Source of the DNA: Syngnathus acus
Lineage: Eukaryota > Chordata > Actinopteri > Syngnathiformes > Syngnathidae
Assembly (NCBI RefSeq): GCF_901709675.1
Contig: NC_051101.1
Coordinates: 5,476,501 to 5,540,500, forward strand
Length of the DNA stretch: 64,000 nucleotides
Reading direction: 5' to 3'
Position numbers and translations under genes: made by a program
In this document: one piece after another, positions 59,561 through 64,000 of the stretch
Position numbering within the stretch: position 1 is the stretch's first letter
Layout of the letters: each line of letters opens with the position of its first letter
Notes under the pieces: generated by a model
Database searches by the model: none
What the model saw: only the letters and a program-made list of their open reading frames with translations
What the model was told of the DNA's origin: nothing

Positions 59561-60723
59561 GTAAGTGTGATGACGTCGGAAAGAGTGTGAACGAATTTCA
59601 ATGTAGGCTACGAATAGCGTGTCCTGCCGCATTCACTGTTGTAGGACGTTTAGCAATTCACTAAGTCTTTAACTGAACGAAGACAATATTGAAATCGTAA
59701 ACGTTTGAAAAAAAAGGATCACATAATATTCACGTTTCCTAGCATCCATTTACTTTGATGACACAATATTTCAGGCACTGACAAGTTTCAAAGCCTCTGT
59801 TTACTTTAATCTTCATAATTGAAAATAGATGAGTGCTACATTTCTGTGCGCCTGTGTTTTTAGTACTATCATTTCAAACCAAGATAGTATAATATACATC
59901 ATATTATGCAAAGACCTTGCACAGCTCCGCCAAGTTGTTAATAAAAGTATCATTTTGGTCGAAGTGCCAGTATACATCACTCCGGAGGAGCATTTGAACA
60001 CAGCATTAGCCAGAAGCTTAGGTATCAGTATTAGACGGTTAAATTTAGATTTAAAGAGCCCCGACTGTGTCGCCTTGTCATGTAACATTTACTTAACAGT
60101 GTCTATGCTTGGCATTATAAATGAGAAGCGCCCACACAAATATTTATACATTCTATTTGGGTCTAAGATGAAGTCACCATGACACTTGCAAGTCACCATG
60201 ACACTTGCAGTATTTGTAAATGGCGAACCCAAGTGCTCACTGGCAATAGTTAAGAGTAAACCAAGCTACGTGTTGCCCTTTATTGACATTCGTTTCTGTT
60301 GAATTGTTATGAGTGTGGTTGTGATGGTAATGGGGACACAAAGAAGGGCAGATATTTAATCTTGAAAGTGGAGTGACTGAGCGACTGTCATCCATGAACC
60401 ACATATGAGAACAATACAAGATTCTGGGTTAAACATGTTATGGATGGTGCTTTTGATAAAGCAAAATGAGGAACTAGGCTAGAAAGGTGCATCATCACGC
60501 GGAGAAATGTTGAGCCAACTGTTGAATTTCAGAAGGGGCTCCATGATTTTATTGCTGAAAAGGCTGCCGGGTTCCATCTATGCAGACTTCAACCTGTCTC
60601 TTTGTCTGCAACAAACACAACCTGAACAATAAAGCCCCTGCCACGGCTGTTCTCGCAAATTCTCTGAGGTTGCATAGTATAATAAGGGTCTCAGAGGTCA
60701 TTGGTCCAGCTTGGGGTAATATG

Positions 60724-60744
60724 AGCTCTGTCCATGGTGCTGAT
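60724..60744 (-). promoter_or_regulatory. RE1/NRSE-like site in me1 intron 1
   Basis: The minus strand reads ATCAGCACCATGGACAGAGCT. Both half-sites (CAGCACC, GGACAG) are exact and two bases apart, as in the RE1 consensus; only the final C of the 21-bp consensus differs. The target could be me1 or a neighbour. Binding is inferred. Confidence 0.6.
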
Positions 60745-60983
60745 TGACCGCTAAACGTTTCAGCGGGGTACAAGTTTTGTCCATTATCTCTGGAATAGTG
60801 ATATAATGTAATAGTTGTCTGATGCTAATTTATGAATAGATACTGACATACAATCAACTTTGTGTGATTTGTCCATACAGTCCTGAGATGAACAAACAAA
60901 TACATGGCAGTAACATCAGATCCATAGTAACATGAACATCAACATTATTATCAAGTGCTGTTTTCGGCTGACGTGGGAATCAT

Positions 60984-61012
60984 ACAATCAATCAATCAAT
61001 CAATCAATCAAA
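60984..61012 (+). repeat. (AATC)n microsatellite
   Basis: Six to seven perfect AATC units in me1 intron 1. Confidence 0.85.
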
Positions 61013-64000
61013 TCCTGCATGTTTTTAGCGCAGCACGCTAACCAGTGTTCCAAACAACCTAGTGAGTACCAAATGCCCCCAAAGACAGGTAGGTTATAAG
61101 TCAGTTGCAGGTAACATAGCCTATTTGTACATTCACACATAGATAATTGAAGGGAATTGCTCAAATCATATTAACTGCCAATCCAAATGCTCAATTTACG
61201 ACAAAACCTGTATGATCTATATGAATTTTTAGCAATGACATAGATTTGTATTTTTCAAAAGTTTAGTTAAAGGGTAGCCCTTCGCCTAAATTATGACCCA
61301 AGTAGTAGCAGTTGGTGTCAAACAGCTCACTCGTGATCACTTGCTGTCAGTAAATGTATTTTTGTCCTTCAGCCTCAATGTTGCCTGTTGTATATCAACA
61401 GCAGTATTTTTTATTCAACTTTTTTCCTTTTTAACTTTTGCACTTGGAAAGGGAAAGGTATTGCTTTTCCACATTTAGGTGTTTACATTTGTGTAAACTG
61501 AAAATATGCAATAAAACAGGAGTATAAAATCACATTAAGTGTTCAGCTCGAAATTTTATAACTCAGTACTTGACCACGTGATTTGATTCGGAACAGTTTT
61601 CTCCTTTAGACTTTTAAGTATGAATGTTTGGAGCAGAGGTCAAATTGGATACTTCAAGCTTCTGGTGCTGTAAACTGTTGATATCTCAATTTACACTCCA
61701 GGGCCCATGAATGTCCCCACTGTGCAAGAATGCTCTTAAACAGGGCTTGATATCTTGACCCAATTCATGTAGTAGCCTGCTTGGTTTACCATCTCAGATG
61801 TTACATGCTGTTTTGTCTCTTAACAGAAGCTTTTTATGACCTGGGCACTGGGTGAGGCATTGCGGCTTTTGTGTGAAAACAAAAACAAGCCTTTCCTTTA
61901 CTCGAGTGGTTTAGTCTTTCTTTGTGCAGTGTTGAAAGTGACTGTTAAGACACTTTTAATCCCAGTTAAAAGTTGGCGACCTTACCTCACAATTTGTGCT
62001 GCTTTTATAATGCTTGGGAGTGGGAATCATCATGTTTTAGTAGTAATTTTATTTTGTCGATTTATTCTTAATAATGCTGGTGTTTCATACATTTGTAAAT
62101 GCTATATTTGCTGTTACTGAGAGGTGGCTCTGTCAAATCAAAACCTTCTCATCTGTTGTGACACCCGCTCAGGATTTTGAGTAATGGGTGAAAAAAGTGT
62201 TTCCTTTGCAGCCGGGTGAAGCCTCCACTGTCAGTGCTGCGCTTGAAGTGGGCCCGAGGAAATTGAAGCAGAAGGTCGGAAATGACTACTAAAGCACGTT
62301 AGTGGCCAGGCACAGGCGGGCCTCTGTGGCTTACCCAGTAGCACATTGTTGCTCTCCATCTGATTTCAGGGAACCCTGGGGATGAGGTGTGTTTACCTCA
62401 CCCAGGTCAAGTCCACTTCACCTCTAACAGTAGCCAGTCACTGCACAACCTGCTAATTGATGCTGAGGGAAGCGGCGCTGAAAGCAGCCTGTCCTCACAC
62501 TGACAGGCTTTGATTTCCTTTTAATCTCTGCACACACGCTATACGTGCACGCACACTGGGCAATATATGGGTCCATGGCCTCACATTGCTCTTTGGTTCA
62601 CTTTGCCTCCTCCTTCTTCGGAGGGCGAACCGGATATAATAGATGTGTTTTGTGTGCGCTTGCAGTGCAATAAAGAGACGAAGTGGGGTGCGCGGTGTAG
62701 AAAGGGGTCTCTGTGGCGAGGACGAGAGTGCTGGCCATGCTCCACAGATGTTCTCTGTCTCTCTGCTTAATCTTACATTAATGAGGCATCTGTGTGATTC
62801 CCGGCCCTCACCACATCTCTGATGCCTGCTGCTGCTTTGAAAGACAACATCCTCTCTAAATAAAGCCCACTTATTGCACCCAATTGGGGATGCTGTTTCA
62901 CCTCAAAAGCTCAACTGACTTACTTGACTGAACAGACGCAAAAAAATTTAATATTTCACCATACATTGCCATCTGACCCGCCATAGTATATATAGAGAGC
63001 GAAAATCCCAATAATTATGGACACTATATCGGATTAATAAAATGGAGATTTTAATGGAAACATTCTTCAAAAGGATTACTAAGTCAGAGTGAGAAAACTG
63101 TGGAAAGAATCCAAGAAACAGATTTTTAAACAAATAATGATTGACCAAAACAAGTAAATGTGGGGGGGAAAGGGGAAAAAAAGTTAATCACTGTGCAGAC
63201 CATGCCGTGACTTGATCTGATAACCTTTTCAGGTGAAGGACTGGAATCAAAAGCCTGTTGTCAGTTAGTGAAAACCAGTGAGTGTATCTGATTGGGCGCT
63301 GAAGTTGTGATGGTATGCTAAATACTGCGGGTCCTGATAAACCACTACAACTGGAAGTCATTAGACTCTCATGTTTGTAACTTCGGTTTGGCTGCAACAT
63401 TCGTCAACTATTGCTCTCAGATTCTTTCACCAGAACTGAATTTTCCTCAACACGTGGCCAACATGCATAAATCTATGAGCAAACAGCATACAGAAAATTT
63501 GCCAATTTACCAAATCTGCAATGGAAACATGACTTTGGCTGTGTTTGGCTTTACACTTGTTTAGTTACCATACAATTGCCGTCTTCATTTCAGTGATTTC
63601 ACATCCGTAGTGAAACATGTGCACTTGAGTTAATTTCGCAAAGGTTTAGAAAGTTATCTGTCAAGTCTGTTGGAATGGTAGGAAGAAGTGGAGCTCTCCC
63701 ACACCGCAAAACTCTGAAATACTTACTTTTCCACTTTAGTCACTAACCTTGAAGATCCACTTTTGAATCAAGCCAAAAAGACCACGTCATCACATCATAG
63801 TGAAATTGTACAGACGAGATCCTTAAGCCACAAACTTGAACGTCCTCCACACCTTGGCTTATGCCTAAAAATTATGTCTATAAAGATAATCAACATAATC
63901 AATAAAAAAGGCAGGCATGATGATGCAAACCGTTTTTTTTTCTTGCTGCAGAGCAACAGGACTTGTCAACCCCTACCTCACTTGATGGACTATGGAGCTT

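Larger units (their letters stand above)
59561..64000 (+). other. me1: me1 intron 1 (partial, over 4.4 kb)
   Basis: Non-coding to the end of the window. A CRE-like TGACGTCG lies just after the donor (59571-59578). A 19-bp exact tandem duplication (AAGTCACCATGACACTTGC) is at 60171-60208, and (AATC)n at 60984-61012. The stretch about 62120-62520 is distinctly less AT-rich, repeat-free and a candidate enhancer. A second RE1 is at 60724-60744. Open frames here (for example 59829-60182 and 61836-62120) match no family I know. Confidence 0.6.

Noticed and set aside
59829-60182. 117-codon open frame in me1 intron 1
   Set aside because: No recognisable family, no splice support, AT-rich composition and a position inside an intron; most likely chance.
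61836-62120. 94-codon hydrophobic open frame
   Set aside because: Hydrophobic codons follow from T-rich sequence; no homologue recognised and no context for a gene.
1-64000. Search for a CRISPR array, prokaryotic-type operon, phage or new multi-gene system
   Set aside because: All supported genes are conserved vertebrate spliced genes; the remaining DNA holds repeats and simple sequence. Nothing points to an undescribed system.

Overview
This is an ordinary stretch of a vertebrate nuclear genome, almost certainly a teleost fish. It has spliced genes with GT-AG introns, mostly short introns, AT-rich non-coding DNA, and interspersed repeats of kinds common in fish (a 170-bp TA-flanked MITE, pogo/Tigger-like MITEs, hAT-type ends, a solo LTR). 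No bacterial operon, phage, CRISPR array or new multi-gene system was seen. The species cannot be fixed from the sequence.

Layout. 148-18183 (+): the last 30 coding exons of dop1a (DOPEY1), about 2,191 codons; the first few hundred residues lie before the window. 18443-20467: short intergenic region with a near-perfect RE1/REST site and a GC-box/E-box promoter. 20468-39075 (+): complete snap91 (AP180), 28 coding exons, 962 codons. 39076-40755: its 3' UTR. 42800-44071 (-): prss35, a single coding exon. 44.1-59.3 kb: gene-poor DNA with repeats and a decayed gene-like fragment. 59432-59560 (+): first coding exon of malic enzyme me1; the remaining 4.4 kb is its intron 1.

The genes are neighbours by ancient synteny, not one pathway. 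dop1a acts in Golgi/endosome traffic, snap91 in synaptic clathrin coat assembly, prss35 encodes a secreted trypsin-fold protein, and me1 the cytosolic NADP malic enzyme. All four have human counterparts on 6q14, but here the snap91-prss35-me1 block is flipped next to dop1a.

Main points for a second look: the RE1 site upstream of snap91 and a second one in me1 intron 1; a run of ten frame-neutral snap91 exons whose junction codons are nearly always Asp; a catalytic serine in prss35 where the mammalian protein has threonine; and the solo LTR with an exact 5-bp target duplication inside dop1a.
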